Assembly: GCF_000763385.1 (NCBI RefSeq)
Contig: NZ_JQFA01000004.1
Coordinates: forward strand, 1,612,001-1,676,000
From: Leptolyngbya sp. KIOST-1
Lineage (GTDB): Bacteria; Cyanobacteriota; Cyanobacteriia; Phormidesmidales; Phormidesmidaceae
DNA: 64,000 nucleotides
Direction: 5' to 3'
Shown here: in pieces, positions 26,653-34,495 of the stretch
How positions within the stretch are numbered: the stretch's first letter is position 1
Layout of the letters: every line of letters begins with the position of its first letter
The notes under the pieces: model-generated
The model's input: the letters and a program-made list of their open reading frames with translations, nothing else
Told to the model about the DNA's origin: nothing
Database searches by the model: none
Translations under genes and position numbers: made by a program

Positions 26653-27474
26653 TCAGGAGCTAACAAGGGTGGCGGGTAGCTCCTGGTTTAGCTTACCGCT
26701 GCGAAAGCCCTCCAGATCGAGGGTGACGTAGGTGAAACCGTAGCCTTGCAGCGCCTTTACCAGGGCTTCAAGATCGGCAGCGGCGACAAAATCTTTAATA
26801 TTTTCTGCGGGTATTTCGATGCGGGCGGTGTCCGCCTGCGATCGCACCCTCAGCTGCCTGAGCCCCAGCTGCCGCAGGTACAGCTCGGCCTGCCCCACCC
26901 GCCGCAGCTTCTCCAGGGTAATGGCCTCACCGTAGGGAAAGCGTGAGCTGAGGCAGGGCTGAGCCGGTTTGTCCCACCAGGGCAGGCCCAGCAGTCGCGA
27001 GATCTCGCGCACCTCTAGCTTGGTAATGCCCACCTCAGCCAGGGGCGAGCGCGCCCCTCGCTCCTGGGCCGCCTGGATGCCGGGGCGGTAGTCGCCCAGG
27101 TCGTCGGCGTTGACGCCATCAACCACGTAGGGGTAGCCCCGCCCCAGGGCCAGGGGCTTAAGGGTGTCGTGCAGCTCGCTCTTGCAGAAGTAGCAGCGGT
27201 TAACCGGGTTGGCGGCGTAGCTGGGGTTCTCCAGCTCGTGGGTGGCGATAACCTCGTGGGCAATGCCGATCGCCACCGCCTGCACCCGGGCTTCTTCAAG
27301 GTCGGCGGGCAGCAGCGAGGGGGAGTTGGCGGTAATGGCGAGGGCGCGATCGCCCAGCACGTCGTAGGCCACCTTGGCCACCAGGGTGCTATCGATGCCG
27401 CCCGAGTAGGCAATCAGCGCCCGATCCATCGCGGCAAAGAGGGCTTTGAGCTGGTCTAGTTTTTGCGACACCAT
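26653..27474 (-). CDS. larE: Pyridinium-3,5-bisthiocarboxylate sulfur transferase of nickel-pincer cofactor synthesis
   Basis: A 273-residue PP-loop enzyme from the ATG at 27474 (MVSQKLDQL). The ATP site is YSGGIDST at about 23-30. Cysteines occur at Cys94 and Cys97 (RCYFCKSEL) and Cys174 (QPCLSSRFPYG). Cys174 is at the position of the sacrificial cysteine in the Lactobacillus enzyme. With the added CxxC this matches the three-cysteine LarE type that binds a [4Fe-4S] cluster (class knowledge, not shown here). LarE adds sulfur to the pincer nucleotide that LarC later loads with nickel. The larC gene in this window is 5' truncated, and larB is not seen. Confidence 0.9.
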   Translation of the reverse strand: MVSQKLDQLKALFAAMDRALIAYSGGIDSTLVAKVAYDVLGDRALAITANSPSLLPADLEEARVQAVAIGIAHEVIATHELENPSYAANPVNRCYFCKSELHDTLKPLALGRGYPYVVDGVNADDLGDYRPGIQAAQERGARSPLAEVGITKLEVREISRLLGLPWWDKPAQPCLSSRFPYGEAITLEKLRRVGQAELYLRQLGLRQLRVRSQADTARIEIPAENIKDFVAAADLEALVKALQGYGFTYVTLDLEGFRSGKLNQELPATLVSS

Positions 27475-27614
27475 GGTTGAGCTAAAGAATTTGAAAGAAT
27501 AAAAACTAACGGTGAACTGGGCCAACACTGCCCATCCCCATCCTACCGATAGCGCTCTCCCGTTGCCTGTCTTGGGTCAGCGCTCGCGCTCGGCTCGCAG
27601 TCTTTGAGCTGAAC

Positions 27615-27983
27615 TCAAAGCGCTTCAATTCTCACTATGCCGCCCTCAATGGCGTCAATTTGTAGGCGATACCCATAGAGGAGCGCCATGCCAATGAGCG
27701 GTTCAGTCTCCGATTCAGCAATATCAATGTCTTGATATTGCCCATCCCAGATAACGGTAGCAGCGTACAGGTCAAACACCGTCTCGCTGCCATCCCCCAG
27801 CGTAATGATGTCGGAGGCGTTCCACGGCAGGCTTAAGGCGGTCACAAGCGCAGCAGGCAGCGTGAGAAAACCATTGAACACGGTGTCAATAACCGCATCA
27901 ATGATTTGCCTTTGGCCACTGGCACTGCCCACGACCAGGGGAATTGTTGCTTCTCGGCGCAGGTTTACAACCCCTTGAATCAT
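27615..27983 (-). CDS. Clan AA retropepsin-like protein with altered active-site motif
   Basis: A 122-residue protein with the fold signature of bacterial clan AA aspartic proteases: IIDAVIDTVFNGFLTLPAALVTALSLPW (about 27-54), then AATVIWDGQYQDIDI and EPLIGMALLYGYRLQID, where G-M-x-L-L is the second conserved block. The active-site triad is Asp-Thr-Val (33-35) instead of Asp-Thr-Gly, which normally reads DTGFNGFL. The catalytic Asp is kept. Whether the Gly to Val change abolishes activity is not known. It overlaps the upstream gene by 4 bases, a tight two-gene unit that in other genomes behaves like a toxin-antitoxin-style accessory module (inference). Confidence 0.75.
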   Translation of the reverse strand: MIQGVVNLRREATIPLVVGSASGQRQIIDAVIDTVFNGFLTLPAALVTALSLPWNASDIITLGDGSETVFDLYAATVIWDGQYQDIDIAESETEPLIGMALLYGYRLQIDAIEGGIVRIEAL

Positions 27984-28255
27984 TGAGGTTTCGTTAGACT
28001 CCGCGCTCCAAAGTGATAAACCGCTCGGTGCCCAATGCGAATGACCCAGGGCTGAGCGTCTGGGTATCGTTCAAACAATCGCTGGGTGGCAGGTAAAACA
28101 TGATCGGCTACTTCAAAGGCTCCGGTCTCAATATCGATCGCAACAATTTTGCCGTTGTTGCCTGCTTCGACCTGCTGCCGAATTCCAGATTCATAGAGCG
28201 CTTGCCCCCGTCGAGCTAGCTCTTCTTTACTGTAGCGCCGCTGTCGGACTGCCAT
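27980..28255 (-). CDS. Small protein paired with the clan AA protease-like gene
   Basis: A 91-residue protein, MAVRQRRYSKEELARRGQALYESGIRQQ..., basic and helical at the N-terminus, then two beta strands (KIVAIDIETGAFEVADHVLPATQRLFERYPDAQPWVIRIGHRAVYHFG). Proteins of this shape are common just upstream of clan AA aspartic protease genes in cyanobacteria. I know no assigned function; it may be the protease's partner or substrate. It ends inside the start of the next gene (4-base overlap) and begins 22 bases after a broken small gene. Confidence 0.7.
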   Translation of the reverse strand: MAVRQRRYSKEELARRGQALYESGIRQQVEAGNNGKIVAIDIETGAFEVADHVLPATQRLFERYPDAQPWVIRIGHRAVYHFGARSLTKPQ

Positions 28256-28277
28256 AAGATGGCCCCTTAACTACCCC

Positions 28278-28496
28278 TTAGTCGTCGTGATTTGAAGCCT
28301 GAAATGCAGAAATTTTGGCATATAGACTGTCCACGGATTCTTGAGCAAAAAGTTCGTCTTTAATCTTTAGATAGTCACTGCTGCTGGCACCCTAGGCGGC
28401 ACAGAAGCGAGCGAATTTAGAGGGTTCCATGGTCGACAAAAGAATTTGAAATCCTTCACGGTTGTAGGCACTGGTGTCTAGATATACTCTCGTCAC
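28278..28496 (-). pseudogene. Small gene interrupted by an in-frame TAG, first in the protease-like cluster
   Basis: From a GTG at 28496 the frame reads VTRVYLDTSAYNREGF to FARFCAA, meets TAG at 28394-28392 (codon 35), and continues coherently as GASSSDYLKIKDELFAQESVDSLYAKISAFQASNHDD to a TAA at 28280-28278. Both halves have coding character and one frame, so a 72-residue protein with a Gln-to-stop change is the likely ancestor. The N-terminus recalls PIN-domain starts (VYLDTSAYN), but the rest does not, and I do not recognise the family. The downstream 91-residue gene follows after 22 bases on the same strand. It is short, so a chance frame is possible. Confidence 0.5.
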
Positions 28497-28565
28497 GCGA
28501 TCGCAGGCAGCAAGACCATTCCATCTTATCGCGCAGATGTTGGTTGACTTGCCAATCCCTACGCT

Positions 28566-29783
28566 CTAGGACGTGTTAGAACTTAGAACCGCTTCGTAAG
28601 CCTGCCCCGCCCGCTCCCAGGTAAAGGTGGATTCAATCAGCTTGCGGCCTTGCGTTGAAAGGGTGGCGCGCAGGTCGGGCTGGTCAAAGAGCTGAGCGAT
28701 CGCCCCCACGTACTCCTCCACTGTATTGGCCCGCAGCGCTCGCTGGGGCTGGTCTACGGCCAGACCTTCGAGGCCGCGATCGCTGGCCACCACCGGCACT
28801 CCTGCCGCCATCGCCTCCAGGGTTTTGTTCTTGATGCCAAAGCCGATTCGCATGGGCACCACGCAAACGGTCGCCCGGTGCAAATACTCGGCCACCGAGG
28901 ACACCCGTCCGGTAACGACCACGCCCGGCAGGTGGCCCAGCGCCTGAACCTCCGGGGTGGGTTTGTTGCCCACCAGGTACAGCGTGGCGGCGGGGTAGCG
29001 CTGGCGCAGGGGCGGCAGAATGGCCTGGGCCAGGAATTTTGCCGTGTCCACGTTGGCGATGTAATCCATTGCGCCCACAAATACCAGGCTGTGACCGCCG
29101 GGGTCGGCGCTGCGGTAGGGAAACTGCACCAGGTCGACGCCGTTGGGCACCAGGTGGAGGGGGGCACGGCCTGCGATCGGGGCAAAGAACTGGCGGTCTT
29201 CGGCGGTGGTGATCACCAGGTCGGTGAATTTTTGGCTGTAGCGGCGTTCGTAGCGGCGCAGCAGGGGCAGGTTGAGGCGATCGCGCAGCGGTTTCTCGGC
29301 AGTCCCAGTCTGGATCTGGTTCATCAGGGTGCCATAGAGTGAGCTGTGAATATCGACCACCACCTTCGGCACCCGCTGGCGGTAGCTGGGTCGCACAAAC
29401 ACCTCATTGACGCTGTGTTCGCAGGTGATGGCGTCGCAATGGCCGCCCTCCACCCAGTCGTCGATCCACCGCTGCATGGCGGCGCTGTGCAGGTAGGTGG
29501 TGCTGGGGGGGGTGCCGGTGGCGAGGAAGTGGGCAAAGCGGCTGAGTTTGCCGGGGAGGCCGGGCTGAAGATCGGCGGTGGTGGGGCGGGGGAAGCAGAC
29601 CAGCTTGGTGACGTAGGTAGACAGGGTGGCGACATCGTCGTCGGTGACCTCGGGCGATCGCTGGGTCACCAGCGTCACCTCGTGGGTTTGGCTCAGGTGT
29701 TTGAGCAGGTAGAAGGTGCGAATTTGGGTGCCCCCCAGGGTCGGCGGGTAGGGAAAGGTGGCCGAAATCATCAGGATTCGCAT
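28566..29783 (-). CDS. Glycosyltransferase family 4
   Basis: A 405-residue GT-B enzyme from ATG 29783 (MRILMISATFPYPPTLGGTQIRTFYLLKHLSQTHEVTLVTQ). The open frame runs further upstream, but that part is antisense-like and overlaps the GT2 gene. The C-terminal half has LVFVGAMDYIANVDTAKFLAQAILP, VVVTGRVSSVAEYLHRATVCVVPMRIGFGIKNKTLEAMAAGVPVVASDRGLEGL, the donor-binding E-x7-E-like region of GT4. It probably adds a sugar during exopolysaccharide or glycan assembly. Its ATG overlaps the stop of the upstream GT2 gene (TAATG), so the two are translationally coupled. Confidence 0.88.
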   Translation of the reverse strand: MRILMISATFPYPPTLGGTQIRTFYLLKHLSQTHEVTLVTQRSPEVTDDDVATLSTYVTKLVCFPRPTTADLQPGLPGKLSRFAHFLATGTPPSTTYLHSAAMQRWIDDWVEGGHCDAITCEHSVNEVFVRPSYRQRVPKVVVDIHSSLYGTLMNQIQTGTAEKPLRDRLNLPLLRRYERRYSQKFTDLVITTAEDRQFFAPIAGRAPLHLVPNGVDLVQFPYRSADPGGHSLVFVGAMDYIANVDTAKFLAQAILPPLRQRYPAATLYLVGNKPTPEVQALGHLPGVVVTGRVSSVAEYLHRATVCVVPMRIGFGIKNKTLEAMAAGVPVVASDRGLEGLAVDQPQRALRANTVEEYVGAIAQLFDQPDLRATLSTQGRKLIESTFTWERAGQAYEAVLSSNTS

Positions 29784-30763
29784 TAGACCCGTTCTCCCAG
29801 GTGGGCAATGGTGTGGGCAGGGGCGGGGAGCTGAGCTTCCGCCTGTCCCCGACTGCGGGCATGGGCGCACCAGAGGTCGAGGGGGGTAATCACTAGCTCT
29901 AGCGGAGTGGCTCGACCCGTCAACAGCTTGACGGTGGCCTGGGGCAGTTCCTTTAGGCCCCAGCGCAGCAGGCGATAGCGGAGTTCTTGGGCGGTGAGCG
30001 ATCGCATCAGGTCCACGCCGTGCAGGTCGTGGAGGTAGCGGTTGGAGCAGCCGTAGCGGTACCACTGGCTCCGCAGGCCCTTCAGGGTATCGCGGTGGCG
30101 GTGGTAGACCACGGCCTCGGCAGCGTGGACCAGTCCCCAGTCGGTGGCCTGCTGAATGCGCCAGCACAGGTCGGCATCCCCGCCCGTGGTCAGGTGGGGC
30201 CGAAAGAGGCCAACTGTACCCAAAATTTCGGCTCGCACCGCCAGGTTGGCGGTCTGACCGTAGGGCAAGAAGGCGTGGTTGAGGGTGTTTTGCTGGGAGA
30301 GGGTGCCCTGGCGATCGGCGTAGCGCTCGAGCCAGTTTCGGCTGGGCAGGGCTTTGATCTCCCCGGCCACCAGGCCCACCGCAGGATCGTCAAAGGGTTG
30401 CACCAGGGCAGATAGCCAGTCCGGCTCGGGCTGACAGTCGGCATCGGTAAACACCAGGATATTGCCAGTGGCGGCGGCGATTCCCGCATTGCGGGCGGCG
30501 TAGGCGCTCTGGACGGTGGTGCAGGTGAGGGCATGCAGGTTGGGATGGTGGGATGCGGCGGCCTGGAGCAGGGCGGCGGTGCGATCGCGGCTGCCGTTGT
30601 CCACCAGCAGATACTCGACGCGATCGCTGGGGTACCGCTGCCCCAGCAGCCGCTCCACCAGGCCCGGCAGGTCGGCCTCGCCGTTGTAGATGGGCACGAT
30701 CACCGAGACCGCAGGATACGCCCTGGGCCCGGTCTCGCTGGATGTGACTGGGGGAACCGCCAT
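29783..30763 (-). CDS. Glycosyltransferase family 2
   Basis: A 326-residue GT-A enzyme. I place the start at ATG 30763 (MAVPPVTSSETG), because the longer frame would cover the start of the divergent gene at 30873. Motifs: VSVIVPIYNGEADLPGLVERLL (nucleotide binding), LLVDNGSRDRT, ARNAGIAAATGNILVFTDADCQPEPDWL (DxD-type metal site) and TTGGDADLCWRIQQATDWGL with the ED/GD-W acceptor motif. Probably cytoplasmic, or membrane-associated through its C-terminal 60 residues. Coupled to the GT4 gene by a TAATG overlap. The acceptor is unknown. Confidence 0.88.
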   Translation of the reverse strand: MAVPPVTSSETGPRAYPAVSVIVPIYNGEADLPGLVERLLGQRYPSDRVEYLLVDNGSRDRTAALLQAAASHHPNLHALTCTTVQSAYAARNAGIAAATGNILVFTDADCQPEPDWLSALVQPFDDPAVGLVAGEIKALPSRNWLERYADRQGTLSQQNTLNHAFLPYGQTANLAVRAEILGTVGLFRPHLTTGGDADLCWRIQQATDWGLVHAAEAVVYHRHRDTLKGLRSQWYRYGCSNRYLHDLHGVDLMRSLTAQELRYRLLRWGLKELPQATVKLLTGRATPLELVITPLDLWCAHARSRGQAEAQLPAPAHTIAHLGERV

Positions 30764-30872
30764 CGCCTGCCACCAAAACTGGTTCCAGTATGCCCATCCC
30801 TCCACTGGATGTCGCGGCCAACAGCGATCGCTGTTGCCGCTATACTGCTGAGCGCAGTCTGTTTTTGACGCT

Positions 30873-31790
30873 ATGGCTTCTCTGCTTCGCCCCACGCTCT
30901 CCATTGGCCTGCCCGTGGCGCTGGGCCTGTTTGGGTGCGCGCCAGTCCCCAGCGCCGCCGATGCGGCCGATGCGGAGGCTGGCCCAGCGGTTCCAGCGGT
31001 GCCGCCCGTGCCGCCGGTCTATGAAACCGTGACTTTGCCTGCCGCGACGATGCATGTGGTGACGATCGCCGACCCAGTGCACTATCCGGTGCGGGTGGCG
31101 GTGGTAGATGGCCTGGAGCGAGTTGACCACATAGCGGCCCGGGTGTGTGAGGGCGAGGGGTGTGTGGCCACCGCCATCAACGCGGGCTTTTTTGACCCCA
31201 ACAACGGCCTGACCACCTCCTACGTAGTGGTCGATGGGGCGCTGGTGGCGGACCCCAACCAGAATGAGCGGCTGATCGGCAATCCAGACCTAGCCAGCTA
31301 CATGGATAGAATCCTCAATCGCTCTGAGTTTCGCCGCTACGACTGCGGCGGCATTCCCAGCTACGACATTGTGCTGCACCAAGAACCCGTTCCCACAGGC
31401 TGCAATCTGGCGGATGCGGTGGGGGCGGGGCCACAGCTGTTGCCCTTGAATACGTCCGAGGAAGAAGGCTTTGTTGATCGGGCCGTCAACCGTGATGCCC
31501 TGGGGAGTCAGTCGGCCAACGCGCGATCGGCGGTGGGGCTCAAGGCCGATGGCAGCGTGGTGCTGGCGATGGCGGCCCAGGTGCCGGGGGTATCGCCCAG
31601 TGGTGTGACTATGGCCGAGATGGCGGCGTTTTTGGGCGATCGCGGGGTGGTGCAGGCCCTCAACCTCGACGGCGGCAGCTCCTCAACGCTGATGTACCAG
31701 GGCACGACCTACTTTGGTCGCCTCAATGCGTCAGGCGAACAGGTGCAGCGTCCGGTGAAATCAATCTTGTGGGTTGAAAACACCCCGTAG
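30873..31790 (+). CDS. Phosphodiester glycosidase family lipoprotein (NAGPA/DUF2233)
   Basis: A 305-residue exported protein. The N-terminus has a lipobox LFGC (19-22) after a hydrophobic stretch, so it is likely a lipoprotein, followed by a Pro/Ala-rich linker to about 50. The enzymatic domain shows VATAINAGFFDPNNGLTTSYVVVDG, GAGPQLL, SANARSAVGLKADGSVVLAM and ALNLDGGSSSTLMYQG. The NAGFF, ARSA-G and NLDGGGS-like blocks are the signature of this family, which uncovers or cleaves sugar-phosphodiester bonds. Divergent from the two glycosyltransferases. Its stop codon TAG is supplied by a palindromic repeat at 31787-31810. Confidence 0.88.
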   Translation: MASLLRPTLSIGLPVALGLFGCAPVPSAADAADAEAGPAVPAVPPVPPVYETVTLPAATMHVVTIADPVHYPVRVAVVDGLERVDHIAARVCEGEGCVATAINAGFFDPNNGLTTSYVVVDGALVADPNQNERLIGNPDLASYMDRILNRSEFRRYDCGGIPSYDIVLHQEPVPTGCNLADAVGAGPQLLPLNTSEEEGFVDRAVNRDALGSQSANARSAVGLKADGSVVLAMAAQVPGVSPSGVTMAEMAAFLGDRGVVQALNLDGGSSSTLMYQGTTYFGRLNASGEQVQRPVKSILWVENTP

Positions 31791-31810
31791 GGGCAAACGG
31801 TTGTTTGCCC
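31787..31810. repeat. GGGCAAACGG palindromic repeat, copy 1
   Basis: GGGCAAACGG followed by TTGTTTGCCC, a near-perfect inverted repeat preceded by GTAG. The TAG is the stop codon of the glycosidase gene. A perfect copy lies at 52075-52094. The arm resembles the inverted repeat of the ISAs1 element at 14898. Confidence 0.75.
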
Positions 31811-32038
31811 AGCGCAATGTCTACGGTTTCAAACGCAAACCCTGGTGCAGTCAGAATTTGGGGATAGAGCCCAGCCTACCGCTGGGGGCGTTTCGATTGC
31901 CCCCAGACCCCGTCGAGAGGGACGTTCCGTCGTCCTTCACCTCACGGAAGGATAGGGCTGTACATCGCTAAATTTGGCAAGGTTTACCTGTCGCAGGTGG
32001 TGGGCGATCGCGGAAATGGCAGATGAAGTTTTCCTGTG

Positions 32039-32134
32039 CATCCACCCATCCACCCATCCACCCATCCACCCATCCACCCATCCACCTACTCACCCACTCG
32101 CCTACCCATCCACCCACCCACTCACCCACCCACC
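32039..32134. repeat. Octanucleotide array CATCCACC, 12 units
   Basis: Six exact CATCCACC units (32039-32086) then six degenerate units in the same 8-base phase (TACTCACC, CACTCGCC, TACCCATC, CACCCACC, CACTCACC, CACCCACC). The right end overlaps the end of the LRAT-domain gene and provides its last codons (Val-Gly-Gly) and TGA stop. The unit is the complement of the arrays in metH. The rest of the 331-base gap 31791-32121 shows no gene. Confidence 0.92.
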
Positions 32135-32820
32135 TGCCGCTCGGCAAAGGCTCGGTTGCGCTGAAGATTCAGCTCCAGCTCCACCAGTTCCCCGAGTTGG
32201 GCGGTGAGCGTTTCGATCCGCTTGTTAGCCGCGACTTTGCGGTGCAGGGCGGCGCGGGCCAGGTCTTCGCGATCCATGGCGAGGGCTTTTTGGGCAACGC
32301 GATACCACTCCTCGGCGGTCTTGTAGGCGGCCTGCTGGTCGGCGAGGGTGGTTCTGTAGGCGGTGGCGATGTCGCCCAGGGCTTTTTGAAAGTTGGCCCG
32401 GGCCTGTTCGGGGGTGGTGACGTGGCGATCGCGCTCGGCCAGGCGCCGCAGTTCGGGCAGGTTGAGCTGGTCGGGGCGCAGGCCAAAGCTGAACAGCTGG
32501 CGGCTTTCGCTGCGTCCGGTGGTGCACCAGGTGGCGAAGTGTTCGCAGTTGTTGAGCAGCAGGTCGTACTGGCGCTCGCCCAGGCGGCTGGTGGCCCGCT
32601 CAATCACGGTTTCGGGAGGGTAAATCAGCGACTGCCGGACGGGGTAGACCGAGTTGCCCCAGGAGAAGGCTGCAAAGCTGGTGCGGGCAATCTCGGCAAT
32701 TTCCCTGGCTTTGCTGTAGTGGACGACGGTGTCGTCGCCGCAGTCGATGCCGTGGTGCTGGTACAGCCCTGGCACCCCGGCCAGGTCGCGCAGTACGTAG
32801 ATTTGATCGCCCTTAGCCAT
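32122..32820 (-). CDS. LRAT-domain (NlpC/P60-like) acyltransferase/hydrolase-type protein
   Basis: A 232-residue protein from ATG 32820 (MAKGDQIYVLRDLAGVPGLYQHHGIDCGDDTVVHYSK). The papain-like LRAT fold is shown by His22/His23 in YQHHGID and by the catalytic Cys92 in LLLNNCEHFATWC, the NCEHF motif. Residues 105-232 form a long charged helical region, possibly a coiled coil (ERDRHVTTPEQARANFQKALGD...). Bacterial LRAT proteins are thiol acyltransferases or hydrolases of uncertain substrate. Its 3' end has been rewritten by the octamer array. It is the third gene of a row with a zincin and a small exported protein, 34 bases after the latter. Confidence 0.8.
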   Translation of the reverse strand: MAKGDQIYVLRDLAGVPGLYQHHGIDCGDDTVVHYSKAREIAEIARTSFAAFSWGNSVYPVRQSLIYPPETVIERATSRLGERQYDLLLNNCEHFATWCTTGRSESRQLFSFGLRPDQLNLPELRRLAERDRHVTTPEQARANFQKALGDIATAYRTTLADQQAAYKTAEEWYRVAQKALAMDREDLARAALHRKVAANKRIETLTAQLGELVELELNLQRNRAFAERQVGG

Positions 32821-32854
32821 AGCTGCTGAACCGTTTCTTTTCTTTATAGCAGCC

Positions 32855-33478
32855 CTATCCAGGGTTCGCAGGGGTGGACATTCCCACCTCAAACGTCAGT
32901 TCTCCGCTGTCCAGATCGAGGACGAGCTTCCCCCCAGCGGTAGGAATAGAAACCCGAGATCCGGGTTGTTCCAGGGTAGGCGGGCCGCTGATCCAAAAGC
33001 CCTGGGCGGCCTGTTCGACCACCGCCCCGCGCGTTTGTCCCGTGACCCGCACGATGTCGTCAAAGCTGGACTCGACCTCGACAGTGCCATCGTGCCCCAT
33101 CACCACAATGGCGCGGGGGGTGGCCACATTGATCCACTCGTCCAGCAGGACGACGGTGCCGGCGTCGGTCACCAGGGCCAGGCGAGGGCCGTAGCTGTGG
33201 GGCAGGGGGTGCGACCAGACCTGCTGGCAGCGATCGCCCGTGGAGGCAAACAGGCTGGCTGTGGTGTGCCGGGAACCGGATGGATCTGGCTCCAGGGTCA
33301 AAATCAGGTGGTAGGCCCCGGCGGGTGACGCTTCGTGGCGCAGGAGGGGCGGGTGGGGAATGGCATCTCGGCCCAGCATAGGCAGCGACAGCAGGTAGAG
33401 ATTGGGCCGGGGCAGGTCAGGGGGAGGGGCGATCGCCAGTTGGCCCCCCAGAATGCCGCCGATCAGTACCCCTAGCAC
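32855..33478 (-). CDS. Unrecognised exported or membrane-anchored protein
   Basis: A 207-residue protein starting at a GTG that overlaps the end of the upstream metalloprotease gene by 7 bases. The N-terminus is a single hydrophobic helix (MLGVLIGGILGGQLAIAPP), a signal anchor or uncleaved signal. The rest is beta-rich (AYHLILTLEPDPSGSRHTTASLFASTGDRCQQVW, PRLALVTDAGTVVLLDEWINVATPRAIVVMG). I do not recognise a family. Its tight coupling to a secreted zinc protease suggests an envelope role, possibly an accessory or inhibitor of it, but this is inference. Confidence 0.7.
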   Translation of the reverse strand: MLGVLIGGILGGQLAIAPPPDLPRPNLYLLSLPMLGRDAIPHPPLLRHEASPAGAYHLILTLEPDPSGSRHTTASLFASTGDRCQQVWSHPLPHSYGPRLALVTDAGTVVLLDEWINVATPRAIVVMGHDGTVEVESSFDDIVRVTGQTRGAVVEQAAQGFWISGPPTLEQPGSRVSIPTAGGKLVLDLDSGELTFEVGMSTPANPG

Positions 33479-34437
33479 TTCGGCCTCCGGGGCTGCCAGC
33501 GCAGGTACCCCGCCAGCAGCGCCGCCGTCCCCAGGCCCATGGCGGGGCCGTTGGGAATGGGCCGCGGGGGCGCAGGATCGGTAAAGGTGGCTTCGGGCAG
33601 GAGGGCCAGGTAGGTGACCGGGGGCGGGTCGGCCAGGGTGGCGCTGGGGGGTAGCGCGTCGGGGGAGGCGATCGCCGCATCTGGGGTCAGCAGGGGTGGA
33701 GCGGGGGGCGCTGCCGGGGGGGCGTCTGCCGCCAGAGCTGGATTGGCCCGGGTCAGGCTGCTGCTGCGGGCCACCTCGATTTGACGGCTGGTGAGGCGAT
33801 CGAGGTTGGCCCCGTCGGGGGTGATGTCGTCGATGGAACTGGGCGAATTGCGAAAGCCGCCGTCAGTCATCAGGTTGTTCGCCCCCCCGGCCCCAAACCC
33901 TTCGTGGGTAAGGCCCAGGTTGTGGCCAATTTCGTGGGCCACGGTATCGAGGCGGCCCAGGCCGTTATTAAAAGTCAAAATAGCGTCATCGATGATAATG
34001 CCGTTCTGGCCAATCCAGGCCAACCCCAGCGTGTCAAACCCATCCAGGGGAAAGATGCTCTCCACAAACCACATGTTGATTGGGCCAGAGGTGCGGGTGG
34101 AGAGGGGGTGGCGACCAAACGCTCCGGCCCCGCCAGCAAAGGACAGCTCCGCAAACTCGTTCTGGTTGTCGATGGAGAGAAAGCGGCTGGCGTTCAGGCG
34201 GTTGGGGGCCAGAAAGCTGATGTCGATGTTGGCCTGGGCCCAGATTTTGCGGGTGGCTTCCTCAAAGGTGGCCAGGTCGGCGCAGAACAGGCCAATGTCG
34301 TCGCACACCTGAATGGGCTGAATGCTGACAAAGCGGGTGGGCCCACCGCTGCCCTGGCCCTCGCCTGTGCAGGACACCAGCGCCGCCGAGAGGCCGCACA
34401 CAAGCAAAAACTGGGGCTTAAGGGGCAGGTTGACCAT
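33472..34437 (-). CDS. Secreted zinc metalloprotease (matrixin-like) with C-terminal membrane sorting-like tail
   Basis: A 321-residue protein with a lipoprotein-type signal (LVCGLSAALVSC, Cys about 23). The zincin motif is TVAHEIGHNLGLTHEG (HExxHxxGxxH) near residue 170, followed by NNLMTDGGFRN, where Met serves as the Met-turn. Residues 235-290 are a Pro/Ala-rich linker. The C-terminus PIPNGPAMGLGTAALLAGYLRWQPRRPKC is a hydrophobic helix followed by basic residues. This recalls PEP-CTERM sorting tails, but the PEP triplet is not intact (Pro-Ile-Pro). First gene of an operon with the next two. Confidence 0.85.
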   Translation of the reverse strand: MVNLPLKPQFLLVCGLSAALVSCTGEGQGSGGPTRFVSIQPIQVCDDIGLFCADLATFEEATRKIWAQANIDISFLAPNRLNASRFLSIDNQNEFAELSFAGGAGAFGRHPLSTRTSGPINMWFVESIFPLDGFDTLGLAWIGQNGIIIDDAILTFNNGLGRLDTVAHEIGHNLGLTHEGFGAGGANNLMTDGGFRNSPSSIDDITPDGANLDRLTSRQIEVARSSSLTRANPALAADAPPAAPPAPPLLTPDAAIASPDALPPSATLADPPPVTYLALLPEATFTDPAPPRPIPNGPAMGLGTAALLAGYLRWQPRRPKC

Positions 34438-34495
34438 CGGGGGCAGGCACAGCTTTCAGACCACCTTACCCTGAGCAACCGTAGGATCAGGGAGG

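Noticed and set aside
32039..32134. Regular repeat array that might be read as CRISPR
   Set aside because: Units are 8 bases with no spacers, so it is a microsatellite. No CRISPR array or cas gene was seen in the window.
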